A stretch of 64,000 nucleotides of DNA from Rhea pennata (lineage: Eukaryota; Chordata; Aves; Rheiformes; Rheidae), in contig NC_084677.1 in the NCBI RefSeq assembly GCF_028389875.1, forward strand, positions 11,388,017-11,452,016, read 5' to 3'. Shown piece by piece: positions 39,201 through 60,714 of this stretch. Below the pieces are notes generated by a model. The model was not told the DNA's origin. It ran no database searches and worked only from the letters and a program-made list of their open reading frames with translations. Positions within the stretch are counted from its first letter, which is position 1; the number at the start of each line of letters is the position of its first letter. The position numbers and the translations under genes were made by a program.

Positions 39201-42200
39201 CAGCTTATCACTAAGATTATTTCACTTGATTAGTTGTTCTGGCAGATTCAGCCCCATTCATTCGTTCTGGGTTAACTAAAATACTAGGCTTCCGGGCAGT
39301 GACTATTTTTAGGGTATGCTCAGAGCTTTAGTGGGACACATCCTGAAGCCAGTGGCTCCTCCCTGAGAGCAGCTGTTTGAGCCTGGTGGCCCTGGGGACC
39401 CAGGGCAGCAGTTCATCCAAGAGCACCCTGCACTGCCTCGGGGGGGGGGGGGGGGGAGGCTGAGCAGGAGGGGGCACTGGGCAAACATTTTAACATTTAA
39501 CATTTTAAAGGAAAGATTTGAAGGCTGTGGAAAGGTGTTCCAAGCTGAGACTGTCCGTATAAGAAAATAAGGATGTTAACTCCTGGCTCTTACTAACTGC
39601 CCTGTTATATTACAGGCATGTGGGCCAAAAAATGTCGAGCTGCTAATCCCACCAGGTAGCTCCCAAAAAACTCTTAAAAGCTCTTCGTCTTTGCATTAAG
39701 ATTACAGGTGGAAGTAAAGGCTGATCGTTCGTTCATGATCCTTTTGGCTCGGCGCGAGAGGGGCTGGGAAGAAAGGTTTGGTTTGTGCCAGCAGCCAGGG
39801 CTGAAGAATCCTGGAGCAGTCAGAACTGGCTTGTTGGCTTTTCGTAGATGATTGATTTAGGTCGTCTGGGCAGTTAGCAAGGAATAAATTGTTAGTGACA
39901 GACAGGAAGAGACATGTCAGGAGTGAATGCGTATTCCAGCATTGCTCATTAGTCGCTGCTCTGAGGGGAAATGCTGAGGCAAATGGAGGGTATTTTATTT
40001 TTGCAGGAGTGTGTATATCACGGGGGGAGGCAGTTGTATTTTTTTCCCAGCTGCAGGAGCTCAGAAGAACCAAATGGTGTTTCTCTCCCTTGTCACATGG
40101 GAAGAAAAACACTTCATTTTTGAAGTCTGAAATAAGTCTGAAATGGCAGGTTTCCTGTCCATCTGTGTTCAGTCTCCTGGAGCCCTACAGCCTGCCCCAA
40201 ATCAGATGACGAATCCAGCAGCAGAGCAGCGCTCCTCCATCATCCCGACTGGGGGCTAGCAAAGCAGATGCATGCAGCATGCAGTCTGAATAGCTAAAAC
40301 CTGCCACCACAACCATAAAAACCTCCAGAAGGGCCCTGAAATGCACTTTGTGCTCTCAGTTCAATGCTGCTTTGGGCAGCTGGTGGTCTGGGAGCAGTGC
40401 TGCTGAGAGGAAAAATCTAGACCTCTTGTCTTGGAAATACTGGTTAACGTCCAACCCTGGGGTGGTTCTCCTGGTACTTGGTGGTTGTCCCTACACCCCC
40501 AAGGGGGGGCCTGTCCTCGTGTCGAATCCGCCGGGCCCCGGGATGCCCAGCAGTTCCCGTTCACAGCTTCGAAGCGGTCGGCGTGGCGCCAGTGCAGCTT
40601 TCCCCTGGGGTGGCCCGCGGCATGGAGCAGACACGGCTTGTGCGTACCAAAGCCAGGTCCGGGTGCCGAAGCGCTTGTCCCCTTCCGAGGCCACAGTTAC
40701 CTGTTCGGTGCTCCAGGGTCACCTCATGGGACAAACTTGATGGGGGTCACGGTTCTGTTGAAGCGATCAGGGCACGTGAGGAGGTGTCTCGCCAGGGCGG
40801 CCGGGCCGGGCCTGAAGGGGCGCAGGGGCTGCCACAACAGATCGCCCCTTTGAATGCGGAGTGGAGCTGATGTTTCAGCAGTTCTCGTTACACGGTCACA
40901 ATGTTTTTGATTCAGTAATAGGTGTCCAGGGATACCGTATCACGGAATCATTAAGCAGAACTCATTAAACAGATTGTTATTTTTAACAGCCTCTTGTTCT
41001 CAGTTTCCTCCGCAGACTGCTGCTTCACCAGACGAGCTAAAGGTTTATGCACTTTGGGAAGCTGGTGACACTTACGATCAGGTAAAGATAAAAATAAATG
41101 ACAGTCCCAAACAGATGGCTGTTGAGCATTTGGCATTGTTTGCGTTTGTGTTTCTGGCAGGGGTATCGCAGGTAGTTTTTCCCCTTTCCCCATTGAAGTC
41201 CCCAGTTTTCAGCACCAGCCACAACCTGTTCTGGGCTGCGAGCGAGTGCTGAGTGTGCAGGGTGATGACTCCTGTGTCAGGACAGGGCGAACAGCAGCGG
41301 GTGGTGGTAACTAACCCAAGGGAGTGCAAGTGATTTTGAACCTGTGGGGAGAATGGATTCCCTGATGTAGGCCTTAGACTGGGATCCAGACCAGTGTTTT
41401 TTTATTTCTGATGATAACACTGCATTAACCACCGACTAAATGATGTGATGGTACCTGATGTGTTTGTTTTTCTTTATTTTTAGAGTAGCAAATAATTATG
41501 GCACCTGTTAGCATCTCTTAAGTTTTTAATTGATAACAGAGTAAATAGAGTGAAGGGAGGAGCCTAACAAAATGTGGATAGACAATGTTACTTCTGCATC
41601 CACAATTTAAGTGAATTTTTATAGGAAAAACTAATGCACTTTAATGCAGTGTTCTAGAGGAAAGTGGTATCCAGCCTCCTGGCTGGAATGGACTACATGG
41701 AATCTCATGGAAGCGTTTGAGAGAAATATATCGCAGCCCCTTCTCCCAGCATATGCTTGTACCTCCAGAGGTGTCCCAGGTCACCAGAGAGCTGCAGATC
41801 TAGCCGTGATCCTGCAGAGCTCTCAGGGAAAAAGGCAATGGTGAGCTGATTTAATGGGACAGTTTCAGGATTACTAAGGATTACTTTGGGGCACTTGAGT
41901 AAATGCATTGCACAGACTAAGGCGCGTGCAGTTTTGATACACACTGAAGCACAACTATATTTATCTTTCTATGTATTTATGATACTTTTTCTTTTAAAGC
42001 ATCGCCAAGTTTTGCTTGAAATCTTTTCAAAAAATTATCGAGTGCGCAGGAATGTCATCCAGAATCAGTTGAGTCAAGAATGTGGAGAAGATCTAAACAA
42101 GCAGGAGGTGGATAGAGTGTTAAAGGTAAGTTCCTATTCACTTGTGGTTTTAATCCAATTGATGCATGAATTTTTAATGCTATGGTTTGACCAAAGAATT

Positions 42201-44180
42201 GTATAATTTTACCATGAATTGACAAGTGATAATCGTGCTAGAACAGTTGCTGTTGGAATGTGGACAGAGCCTGTTTTTTCATCCCCCTTTTTTTTTTCAA
42301 ATACACTTGTCTCATTCAACTTTTTTGTTTGTTTCCAAATAGTGATTTTGACTCTGATGTTATTCTGTGTAAATTCAAAAAAATATTTATTTTTAAATAG
42401 TGTAGAGTTAAACATTAAGGAGGTAGGAGTGTTCTGCACAGTATTTAAGTTTACCACCTGACTGCTTTTGGTTAATGAAAAGCAGAAGTTCCACATTTTT
42501 GGATGGAAATGTGTTTTATTTTGTAGCAAGTCTTAGAGCAGTGTAAATAGCAAAACCGTTGCCGCAAAGCAAGCAGATAAAGGACTAGTTAAAACATTTC
42601 ATGGTAATTGTATGTTTGAATCCTTTATCTCTATTTTTGAAGATAACCATTTACTTTCTAAAGGAGCATAAGGTAATAAAGTAAGGATGATGCAGGCTGT
42701 TGAGTGACAATCTTTAACACAATGCAAGATGGTTAAGTAGAAATCTGCTAACTAATACAATACTTTATTTTTGCTAGGCTTTTGCTCACCATCACCTGCA
42801 TCATTAAAGCAAGTGATTAAAAAAGCTATTAGCTTAAAATCTAAGAGAATTGGTGCTGATTTTGTAGAAACAAGGAAACAAGCCATGAGAAAACTCACTT
42901 ACTGAACTTGGCTGTGATACTTAGCAGCTGTAAGCTTAGCAACCATGTGGTCCAAATACCAAAGCACGGTTCTGAGGTTTGACAGTTTGTTACAGCAGAC
43001 GGCTGCTTAAAAGTCTTTGGTTTTGGTGACTGGCTCTATGCTCCACTCTTTGCCCTCTTCTTCCTTCAGTCTCTTCCCTGGAGCTTCAGCCGTGTTTACT
43101 CTTCACTTCCTCTTGTCCTTACCTCTCCCTTCAACCTTTCCCAGGTCTTTGCCTCCATGTTCTCCCCTCCGTCCACTGCCAAAAAACAAGCACGGCTCCT
43201 TGCTGCCATCATACTTTTTAGCGTGCTTGTGGCCTCCTGACCTTGCCACTGGGTGTCTGTCATCTTAATTTAAGCTTGTTTGCTGTGGGACAGATGCACG
43301 CTGTTTTGGATTTGTGCTCTCTTGTGCACTGGAAGGAGCTTTCTTATTAATCGCTGTATTGCCACAAAACCAAACAATGGTTCCCAGGGCAGACAGTGTG
43401 TGGGCCTGGAAGGGCTTCTTGCCCATGATCTAACTGGTCTGGCTAACCCAAATGAACAGTTTGACTAAGGTACAACATAATGCAGGACCAGGACTATCCA
43501 GTTTGTATATATTTGCTTTGTGTGTGACATGGGCTTTGGCCTCTCTCTCCTCTCAGGATAAAAATGTGTATGTTTAAAAATATATGTGTGTGAGAGGAGA
43601 CATAGGCCAGATCCTTTGTGTAAATGGGCATGGGAGTGCTCCACTGTGTTTTTTATTTTTGATGGTAACAGTGACTGGTTTGAACCACAGTGTGTTGACA
43701 TCTCCCTTTCCTCCGCAGGACTGCTGCGTAAGCTATGGTGGCATGTGGTATCTTAAAGGGACAGTGCAGTCTTGACAACAGTGGTAGGACTTTCTTTACT
43801 TCAAATTATCTCCACGACAAAAGAGGAAATCTGCGGTGGGTGGCATAGCCAGAGCAATGCCTTGTCTTCAGGGAGTGTGGGGCAGGATCAGAGCTGCTTA
43901 GGGTCCTACAGGCGTTGCAGAAAGACAAGTCATTGACACCACTGTATACTCACATACATGTTTGCATGGCCGCCCAAGTACAGAGAGCAACTGGGAAGAC
44001 AACATGGGACCCTGTCTGCAGTTTGATTAGTCTGGGATTCCTGATGTATTTTGCTTCTCCTTCTGTTTCGTTATAATGAAATAAAACCATATACTGACAC
44101 AGACATGATGGAAAATCATGGTTAATATTTTATTTTGTAAGTAATGCCAATAAATTAAAATTGTTTACAAACATCCCAGT
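15180..44180 (+). CDS. POLR3E: DNA-directed RNA polymerase III subunit RPC5, complete gene
   Basis: RPC5 (Sin, yeast Rpc37 homologue) pairs with RPC4 to form the TFIIF-like subcomplex of nuclear RNA polymerase III. It acts in initiation, start-site opening and termination of tRNA, 5S and U6 transcription. Twenty coding exons from the usual start (19612) to a TGA at 43773 give 702 residues; human has 708. Coding exons: 19612-19647, 20675-20725, 22455-22532, 24057-24172, 24527-24609, 25330-25437, 25932-25981, 26297-26416, 26965-27050, 27902-27946, 28031-28122, 28926-29046, 30610-30691, 33254-33313, 34375-34532, 34840-34904, 36372-36868, 41004-41081, 42000-42125 and 43719-43775. The N-terminal half (about 1-190) is the RPC4-dimerisation domain. 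The rest holds winged-helix domains separated by an acidic linker with a SUMO-type IKEEP motif near residue 504. Outer limits 15180 and 44180 are estimates. Confidence 0.97.
15196..15210 (+). CDS. Possible minimal upstream ORF (Met-Ala-Ala-Ala-stop)
   Basis: ATGGCCGCCGCCTGA with A at -3 and G at +4 lies in the likely 5' leader of POLR3E. It would be translated only if transcription starts upstream of 15196, which is not established. The same bases also form the YY1-like site. Confidence 0.3.
   Translation: MAAA
15298..17912 (+). other. POLR3E: POLR3E intron 1
   Basis: GC-rich at its start, then ordinary AT-rich intron with a C-rich run at 16846-16880. The acceptor is CCTCCGTAG at 17904-17912. 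I saw no convincing MIR or other Pol III promoter here (compare the antisense MIR reported in mouse Polr3e intron 1). Confidence 0.7.
17913..17956 (+). CDS. POLR3E: POLR3E exon 2: 5' leader ending in an upstream in-frame ATG
   Basis: A 44-base exon between a good acceptor and the donor ATG|GTGAGG. Its last three bases are an ATG (17954-17956) in strong context (AAGATGG). When spliced to exon 3 this ATG is in frame with the usual start, adding 16 residues: MVVPKKKPRKSVFYPS. It may be leader or true N-terminus; see findings. Confidence 0.6.
19567..19647 (+). CDS. POLR3E: POLR3E exon 3 with the usual start codon
   Basis: The exon opens after TTCCTTCAG. The ATG at 19612 (context AGCATGG) begins MANEEDDPIIQE, matching human MANEEDDPVVQE, so it is taken as the main start. 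The 45 bases before it are open in the same frame and join the exon 2 ATG. It ends in phase 0 before GTAAAA. Confidence 0.95.
19648..20674 (+). other. POLR3E: POLR3E intron 3
   Basis: Ordinary intron with an A-rich run at 20460-20480. No internal gene or repeat was recognised. Confidence 0.7.
20675..20725 (+). CDS. POLR3E: POLR3E exon 4 (residues 13-29)
   Basis: Encodes IDVFLARSLLEKLYLFQ, the first strand/helix of the dimerisation domain. Phase 0 at both ends; the donor GTATTC is weak. Confidence 0.95.
20746..20930. repeat. Mixed TG/TA/TATG microsatellite
   Basis: Low-complexity alternating purine-pyrimidine DNA (TGTGTG, TATATA, TATGTA, CACATA units) just inside POLR3E intron 4, ending in an A-rich tail. 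It creates a false reverse-strand frame rich in Tyr, His, Ile and Thr. Confidence 0.9.
21211..21233. repeat. Poly(A) tract of 23
   Basis: Uninterrupted A run in POLR3E intron 4 with no recognisable retroposon body upstream. Confidence 0.9.
22455..22532 (+). CDS. POLR3E: POLR3E exon 5 (residues 30-55)
   Basis: Encodes YPIRPASMTYDDVTHLSAKI then KPKQQK, nearly identical to human. Phase 0 at both ends; the donor is GTTGGT. Confidence 0.96.
23222..23432 (+). repeat. Unidentified dispersed repeat, copy 1
   Basis: About 210 bases in POLR3E intron 5 that recur at 45086-45293 in the same orientation, roughly 85% identical by eye, with only small indels. Shared blocks include CTGCCATCTCAG, TAGCTGTGATGTATGA-like sequence and GAGAGAGGCTGTGCAGGAAA. 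A TATATAAAG box-like string lies near its 3' end. The family is not recognised. Confidence 0.8.
23491..23560. repeat. MITE-like ancient repeat fragment
   Basis: Contains GGGAATAACTACTGAAGTC followed by AATGGGA, a core that I associate with palindromic elements dispersed in sauropsid genomes. Only part of the element seems to be left. Confidence 0.35.
24057..24172 (+). CDS. POLR3E: POLR3E exon 6 (residues 56-94)
   Basis: Encodes VELEMAIDTLNPNYCRSKGE and the following segment of the RPC4-binding beta-barrel. Ends in phase 2 (TC of Ser94) before GTAGGT. Confidence 0.96.
24218..24251. repeat. (TA)n(TG)n microsatellite
   Basis: TA repeat (24218-24239) followed by TG repeat, directly after POLR3E exon 6. 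Confidence 0.9.
24527..24609 (+). CDS. POLR3E: POLR3E exon 7 (residues 94-122)
   Basis: Encodes KLMDKQTFCSSQAASNVSRY then AAAVYKK. Phase 2 in, phase 1 out before GTGACT. Confidence 0.96.
25330..25437 (+). CDS. POLR3E: POLR3E exon 8 (residues 122-158)
   Basis: Encodes GELHLTPLHGILQLRPSF and SYLDKAD-like sequence, a hallmark of the RPC5 dimerisation domain. Ends in phase 1 before GTAAAT. Confidence 0.97.
25932..25981 (+). CDS. POLR3E: POLR3E exon 9 (residues 158-174)
   Basis: Short acidic exon, GGDSSQDEAEDDVKQIT. Acceptor TTGGCAG; the donor GTATGT directly follows ACT. Confidence 0.95.
26297..26416 (+). CDS. POLR3E: POLR3E exon 10 (residues 175-214)
   Basis: Encodes VRFSRPETEQARQRRVQSYE then FLQKRQAEEHWVHLHYYGLK. 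Phase 0 at both ends. Confidence 0.96.
26965..27050 (+). CDS. POLR3E: POLR3E exon 11 (residues 215-243)
   Basis: Encodes DSRSEHERQYLFSQGHGLAE then NTELIKSP. The SQGHGLAE part differs from human; the ends are conserved. Ends in phase 2 before GTAGAA. Confidence 0.95.
27902..27946 (+). CDS. POLR3E: POLR3E exon 12 (residues 243-258)
   Basis: Encodes SEYLMMLMPPSVEEEN. Phase 2 in and out; the donor is GTAAGT. Confidence 0.94.
28031..28122 (+). CDS. POLR3E: POLR3E exon 13 (residues 258-289)
   Basis: Encodes DKPMAPSNVLSMAQLRTLPL then ADQIKILMKN, the start of the first winged-helix region. The donor GTTTGT is weak, but frame continuity with exon 14 leaves no better choice. Confidence 0.95.
28926..29046 (+). 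CDS. POLR3E: POLR3E exon 14 (residues 289-329)
   Basis: Encodes VKVMPFANLMSLLG and AMLVQGNWVVK, winged-helix core. Ends in phase 2 before GTATGG. Confidence 0.96.
30433..30460. repeat. Perfectly stacked hairpin in an ancient repeat
   Basis: GGTGTAGTTGCA (30433-30444) and TGCAATTACACC (30449-30460) pair over 12 positions with one G-T wobble, around a GTGA loop. The surrounding 30260-30500 reads like a degraded sauropsid palindromic element. Confidence 0.5.
30610..30691 (+). CDS. POLR3E: POLR3E exon 15 (residues 329-356)
   Basis: Encodes SDVLYPKDSSSPHSGVPAEV then LCRGRDFV, almost identical to human. Ends in phase 0 before GTAAGT. Confidence 0.97.
30692..33253 (+). other. POLR3E: POLR3E intron 15
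   Basis: A 2.6 kb intron with homopolymer T/A runs at its 5' end and a G-run near 32910. Acceptor CCCTTCCTAG. No other feature was recognised. Confidence 0.75.
33254..33313 (+). CDS. POLR3E: POLR3E exon 16 (residues 357-376)
   Basis: Encodes MWKFTQDRWVVRKEVATVTK; human has QSRWV in place of QDRWV. Phase 0 at both ends. Confidence 0.97.
34375..34532 (+). CDS. POLR3E: POLR3E exon 17 (residues 377-429)
   Basis: Encodes LCPEDVKDFLEHMSVARINK then GWEFMLPYDEDF and QRQHMLWMGIQAK. Second winged-helix. Ends in phase 2 before GTAAAT. Confidence 0.97.
34840..34904 (+). CDS. POLR3E: POLR3E exon 18 (residues 429-451)
   Basis: Encodes LEKVYNLLKEHLTPKKQEAQ then S. Ends in phase 1 before GTAAAT. Confidence 0.95.
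34905..36371 (+). other. POLR3E: POLR3E intron 18
   Basis: Ordinary intron; the acceptor TTTCTTACTAG matches the start of exon 19. No feature was recognised. Confidence 0.7.
36372..36868 (+). CDS. POLR3E: POLR3E exon 19, the largest coding exon (residues 451-616)
   Basis: Begins with a divergent charged, coiled-coil-like linker (QNYGQLEKEFQKQKAEMK). The acidic segment IRIKEEPVSDEEPMDTS follows; IKEE around Lys504 fits the SUMO consensus with acidic residues downstream. The conserved C-terminal winged-helix begins QELKAFVSSTFKKQFVLTLS and continues with LNLHLASLPPGHTLF-like sequence. Ends in phase 0 before GTAAGT. Confidence 0.97.
36869..41003 (+). other. POLR3E: POLR3E intron 19 (4.1 kb)
   Basis: The largest POLR3E intron within the coding part. 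It contains a G17 tract (39440-39456) and a GC/CpG-rich patch at about 40490-40840. Open frames here have no recognisable homology. Confidence 0.75.
39440..39456. repeat. Poly(G) tract of 17
   Basis: Uninterrupted G run in POLR3E intron 19. Such tracts are rare, and the length may be affected by sequencing error. Confidence 0.85.
41004..41081 (+). CDS. POLR3E: POLR3E exon 20 (residues 617-642)
   Basis: Encodes FPPQTAASPDELKVYALWEA then GDTYDQ. Phase 0 at both ends. Confidence 0.97.
42000..42125 (+). CDS. POLR3E: POLR3E exon 21 (residues 643-684)
   Basis: Encodes HRQVLLEIFSKNYRVRRNVI then QNQLSQECGEDLNKQEVDRV and LK, the last winged-helix. Phase 0 at both ends. Confidence 0.97.
43600..43645. 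repeat. MITE-like ancient repeat fragment
   Basis: GGCCAGATCCTTTGTGTAAA followed by TGGGCATGGGAGTGCTCC resembles half of a palindromic sauropsid element (pattern recalled, not searched). It lies in the last POLR3E intron. Confidence 0.35.
43719..43775 (+). CDS. POLR3E: POLR3E last exon and stop
   Basis: Encodes DCCVSYGGMWYLKGTVQS and TGA, identical to the human C-terminus as I recall it. Confidence 0.98.
   Translation, partial: DCCVSYGGMWYLKGTVQS
44080..44085 (+). terminator. POLR3E: POLR3E poly(A) signal
   Basis: AATAAA 305 bases after the stop; a second AATAAA lies at 44149-44154. A 3' UTR of 0.3-0.4 kb is implied. Confidence 0.65.
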
Positions 44181-45085
44181 CTTTGTTAAATATCTAGATG
44201 CTCATACCTTAGTCTGAGTGTTACAATAGCCCTTGTACCCAACTTTTATAAAGAAGAAATAGTGATGTTCATGAAGATGTCAGGCCAAGGGATGGGTGGG
44301 TGAAGGAAACTAATACTGCTGTATTTAAACTTTGTACCACAGAGCAAATGTTCTCAGCTGTTGTTTGTGAAATGAGTTATAACAAAAAGTAATTATGTTT
44401 GAAACAGATGTGGAACAACTACTGGCTTCTTTTTACTGGTGCAGGTTGGTTTTGAGGGGTATTTTGCATTACTGCATGCAGATACAACAAGGTAAGTAAC
44501 AACGCATGGCCTGGAAGGCATCCAGCTGTAGTTATCACACTTAACACCAATGTAAAACCTATATTTTGTGTAATTCTTTTAAAATAAAATTTTATCTTGA
44601 AGGTCAACTGTGACATCTTCCTCTAGCCCTCTTGTATTTGTCTGTGAAGACCTGAAAGCTACCCTAACTCCTTCAGTAACTTGGGAGGCTTGTAAAGGAA
44701 GGAGAGCTCAGGAAAGTTCTAGCAAAGGTATATAATAAGCCACCTCTTAAATTGCTTTAAATTATTCTGCTTGCATCATATTCTTTAGGGTTGCCTAGAG
44801 TTGGCTATCCAGATAAGGGCTTGTTGCACAAAGTACAGTAACTGATCTTTTTCTGAGAAGTCTATCATTGAATTCAGTTATAATATGATAAGGAATCATT
44901 TATTGTAAGAATTGTAGAACATGGCTATTCCACAGTTCATGGTTTTTGTTTGGTTAAATTTTCAATTGTATGAGAGGAGCTAAAGGAGATTCTACTGATT
45001 TCATCTAATTCTTTTCAGAAAAGGCTGAATGGAGTTGTGGACTGAAATAAGGGAACTAAAGTAGTTAAGCCAGGTAACAACTTGT

Positions 45086-45293
45086 ATTTGCATTCTAAAC
45101 CCTGTGTGGAGCTGGGCTCTGCCATCTCAGCCAGGGACTTTTAACTCTCTAGTTTGGTTTCCAAGTAATATAAAGGAAAAAAATAAGGTGATAGCTGTGA
45201 TGTATGAGTTTAAGTGCTTTGGTACCCCCTGAGGAAAAATGATATTATTGTTACAGTATATATAGAGAGAGGCTGTGCAGGAAAACAGATTTG
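45086..45293 (+). repeat. Unidentified dispersed repeat, copy 2
   Basis: Second copy of the element at 23222-23432, same orientation, differing by scattered substitutions and a few small indels. Both end close to GAGAGAGGCTGTGCAGGAAA. Confidence 0.8.
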
Positions 45294-47147
45294 TTGCTGT
45301 ACTTTCACAGAAAGGTAAAATATTAAGTAAGATGTACTTGGTGTTTAAACAGCTAAACCTCTAACTTATGTCAGTGTGTTCACTAGTCACTAATGCTCTA
45401 TTGCAGCATAAGGGTGGGGGGGGTTCAGGCAGCTTTTGCTGCCTTCGTCATGGTTTGCTCTATGCACCCATGGCTGGGACTTGCCCAGCACAACTGTGAT
45501 GCCAGAGTATTCCCTATAGCTGTGCACCTGGCAAAGCCACAGTCAGAGAAGTTTTAAGAGAGGAACTAAGCCTTGGGTTTTTTTTTTTTTTATTGCACGA
45601 GATGTACAGTTAAGTGTTTCGTACACTAAAGCACAGCCAGAGCTTAGCAGTAGCACAAGTGGCTGAGGGCAAGTTACATTACAGGAGAATCAAGTGGTTC
45701 TAGGGAGATCTGAAAACATTTTGAATCGATTTAAAGCTGTACACAAAAATGCAGCAAATTAGCCAGCGGTAATAAGCCATTGAAGATCAAGCATTTAATC
45801 ATCAATTCTTAATTCTGTTCATATATCTTCTGGTACAACAGGCTTAGATCTCTGTCCTCCTAAATTTGGTAAATAGTTGGTAACTAGCAGTATTGCAGCT
45901 TTCAGTTAGGGTTTCTGCTCTCTAGTATCTGAATTGGGGCAGGCCTCCAGCTGCAGGTGATGAGGATTCAGTGACTATATAGTTAACCTGGTGGCAGAGG
46001 AACAACTCCTTAAAAAAAAAACATCCCAAACTGTAGTGACAAACACCCCACCAATGAAATAGTAATTAGTTTCCTTTGGCTTTCTACCCCAGATATGCCT
46101 ATCCTTTGCCATTTAGTGTAACTTCTTAAATACAAATTTAATGGGAACTCCATCTGAGCTATCTGGGAAAGATGGCAACGCTAGATAATGAAGGTGCTAT
46201 CTGCACCAAGTCTACTGTTTCCTGATCTGCATAGGTATTGCATGATTAGTAGCTTACACATGTAGTTTGACTGGATTATTTATTTGCTTAGAAAAAAAAA
46301 TATTCACAAAACTCAGATTCCCCCTTTTAAATAGTTTTTAGAATTCAGTACATGTTTTGGTAAATTCTCACAATGTGAAGTCTTAATACTGCAACTGAAG
46401 GACAACTATACAAAAGCTTAACAGTGTACATAAGGCAGACAAGACTAGACTGTAACAGCAGCAGTTGAACTAAAGCTAAGAAGTTATCAACACTGTGTAG
46501 TACATTGCAGCAACTCAAACAGACAGGCATTAAGTTGCTTTCCATAAACAGCTGACAAAATTATGAGACCCATTATAAGAAGGCTGTCACCTTTCAGAGA
46601 GCCTTTTTCCTCCTTGATCTCTTAACCCTTATTTTCCATTTTTGAAGCCATTTTTAAAAGAAGCTACTTCTCCATACTCTGTTTTGCAGAATTTGAATTC
46701 CTACAAGATATTTTTAGGGAATAGAGAAGGAAGAGAGCTGGTCCCCTGTTTTCAGTAGGATATGTTCTGGCAGAGTTATCTCAACCTCTCCTTCCCCCAA
46801 CAGCATGGGACAGGTCTACAAAATCTCAAGCTGGAAGCAACAGACAAAACCATATATTAAGGTTTTACCTGGCCTGTCACCTTGAAGAACTTGGAGTTTG
46901 CAGTACGTAAGCTAAAAAGCTATTCCACTATGTTAATGCTACTGCTAGAGTTAAATAGCTAAATTCCAACTTTCTATCTTACCAAATACACAAAAACACA
47001 GATGCACTTTGCAGGTATACCACCAAAAAAAAGAAAGAAAGAAAGAACAGTAAGTCCTAGGTAACAAACATCAATTCACAGTATCTTGCTTTAAGACAAA
47101 GTGTCCTAAATAAACCATACAAAAGAATCGCACAAACTTCATCATAT

Positions 47148-47151
<4 letters not shown>

Positions 47152-47183
<32 letters not shown>
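47152..47183. repeat. Poly(T) tract of about 32
   Basis: Reads as an A tract on the minus strand, the CDR2 sense strand. It is either a simple repeat or a retroposon tail; no retroposon body was recognised. Confidence 0.85.
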
Positions 47184-47186
<3 letters not shown>

Positions 47187-47384
47187 TAGAAAGACATTTA
47201 TAATAATGTGGGAGAGCTTAGTGCATGTGAATGCGGTATTAGCTTAAACTAAGCACAGTACAAGGTGCTCTGCCAGCTCTTGACCTCCCTGCCAAAGCAA
47301 GCTCAGCTAGACTTAGACTGCTAACTTCATACTCAAAAATTAAGGAGAGGCTGCCCATAAGAGTGTTCTGGGGTTCCATTATTG

Positions 47385-47390
47385 TTTATT
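47385..47390 (-). terminator. CDR2: Candidate CDR2 poly(A) signal
   Basis: TTTATT on the plus strand (AATAAA in the CDR2 sense), about 430 bases after the CDR2 stop. Further matches lie at 46279-46284 and 45589-45594, so a longer 3' UTR is possible. Confidence 0.45.
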
Positions 47391-47818
47391 TTCTACACCA
47401 ACATATTTAACAGGGCATTACCTGTGACCCAAAGCTTTAGTCCAGTTTCTTGTGAAAGGAACAGTGCAGATTGCTTAGATCTGTTATTTTTGAAGTGGAC
47501 TAAGATATATTATCAATTACTGCTCTGGCCAAAGATTAAGTCTAGTATGAAAATAAAGCTATGATGTTTGTTTGCTTTACAATCTTTAGCTTGTGGATTA
47601 TACTAAACATTAAATCTACTGCTACATAGGTACAGAGAGACTAGCCCATAACTAACAAACTTGTTAACTACAAATTTACAAGCCAATCCAAAACATTCAC
47701 TTTGAGTCTTCAAAGATACATCAATATAAGGGGGCTTCTGACATTCGTGAAGTTTTCTTCTCCCCTTTTTGCTAACAGATTACTCATCTACAGAGAATAG
47801 GTCATCAGCACATACAAT
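47391..47818 (-). other. CDR2: CDR2 3' UTR
   Basis: AT-rich non-coding sequence between the CDR2 stop and the first AATAAA on that strand. Extent is inferred. Confidence 0.5.
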
Positions 47819-60338
<12,520 letters not shown>

Positions 60339-60636
60339 CGCGCCCCTTCCTGCCCCTTCCCCTGCCGGCGCCGCGGGCGGCACGAGGCGGCGCCGGCGCC
60401 AACGAGCCCCCTCGCGCCGAGCGGCGGCGGGGCAGGGCGAGCCGGGCGCCGCGCCGCTCCGCGCCGCTCCTTAAAAGCCGCCTCCGGCCATTGCCGAGCG
60501 CTTCCGGACTTTGCCGAACCTCTCCCCCTCCTGGTCGGGCGGCGCGAAGCCGCCGGCAGCAACGTGGCAGCCGCCGCCGCCCGCCCCCCGCCTCCCCGCG
60601 ATTCAAACAGAACAGGCGGAGCTCCGGAGCCGGCAG

Positions 60637-60714
60637 CCAATGGGAAGCCGCTCTCCGGGCGGATCGAAAGGAGCGCAGGCCAATCCCGAGGCGAGCGCAG
60701 ACTGAGCCGCCAAT
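60637..60714 (+). promoter_or_regulatory. Three CCAAT boxes
   Basis: CCAAT at 60637-60641, 60680-60684 and 60710-60714, all on the plus strand, 43 and 30 bases apart, between CDR2 exon 1 and the start of the MFSD13B side. Consistent with NF-Y binding at a bidirectional promoter. Confidence 0.6.

Larger units (their letters stand above)
44181..47384. other. Convergent intergenic region POLR3E / CDR2
   Basis: Lies between two genes that point at each other, and may hold distal 3' UTR of CDR2. It contains copy 2 of the unidentified repeat, a T13 run (45579-45591) and a T32 tract (47152-47183). No coding segment is supported. Confidence 0.65.

Noticed and set aside
40348-40870. Three overlapping frames of 130-140 codons
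   Set aside because: They overlap each other in different frames within a GC-rich patch, so composition explains them.
60339-60383. Upstream extension of CDR2 beyond the MLADS start
   Set aside because: The extended frame starts with GTG, has no ATG, is GC-composition sequence and has no match to human CDR2.
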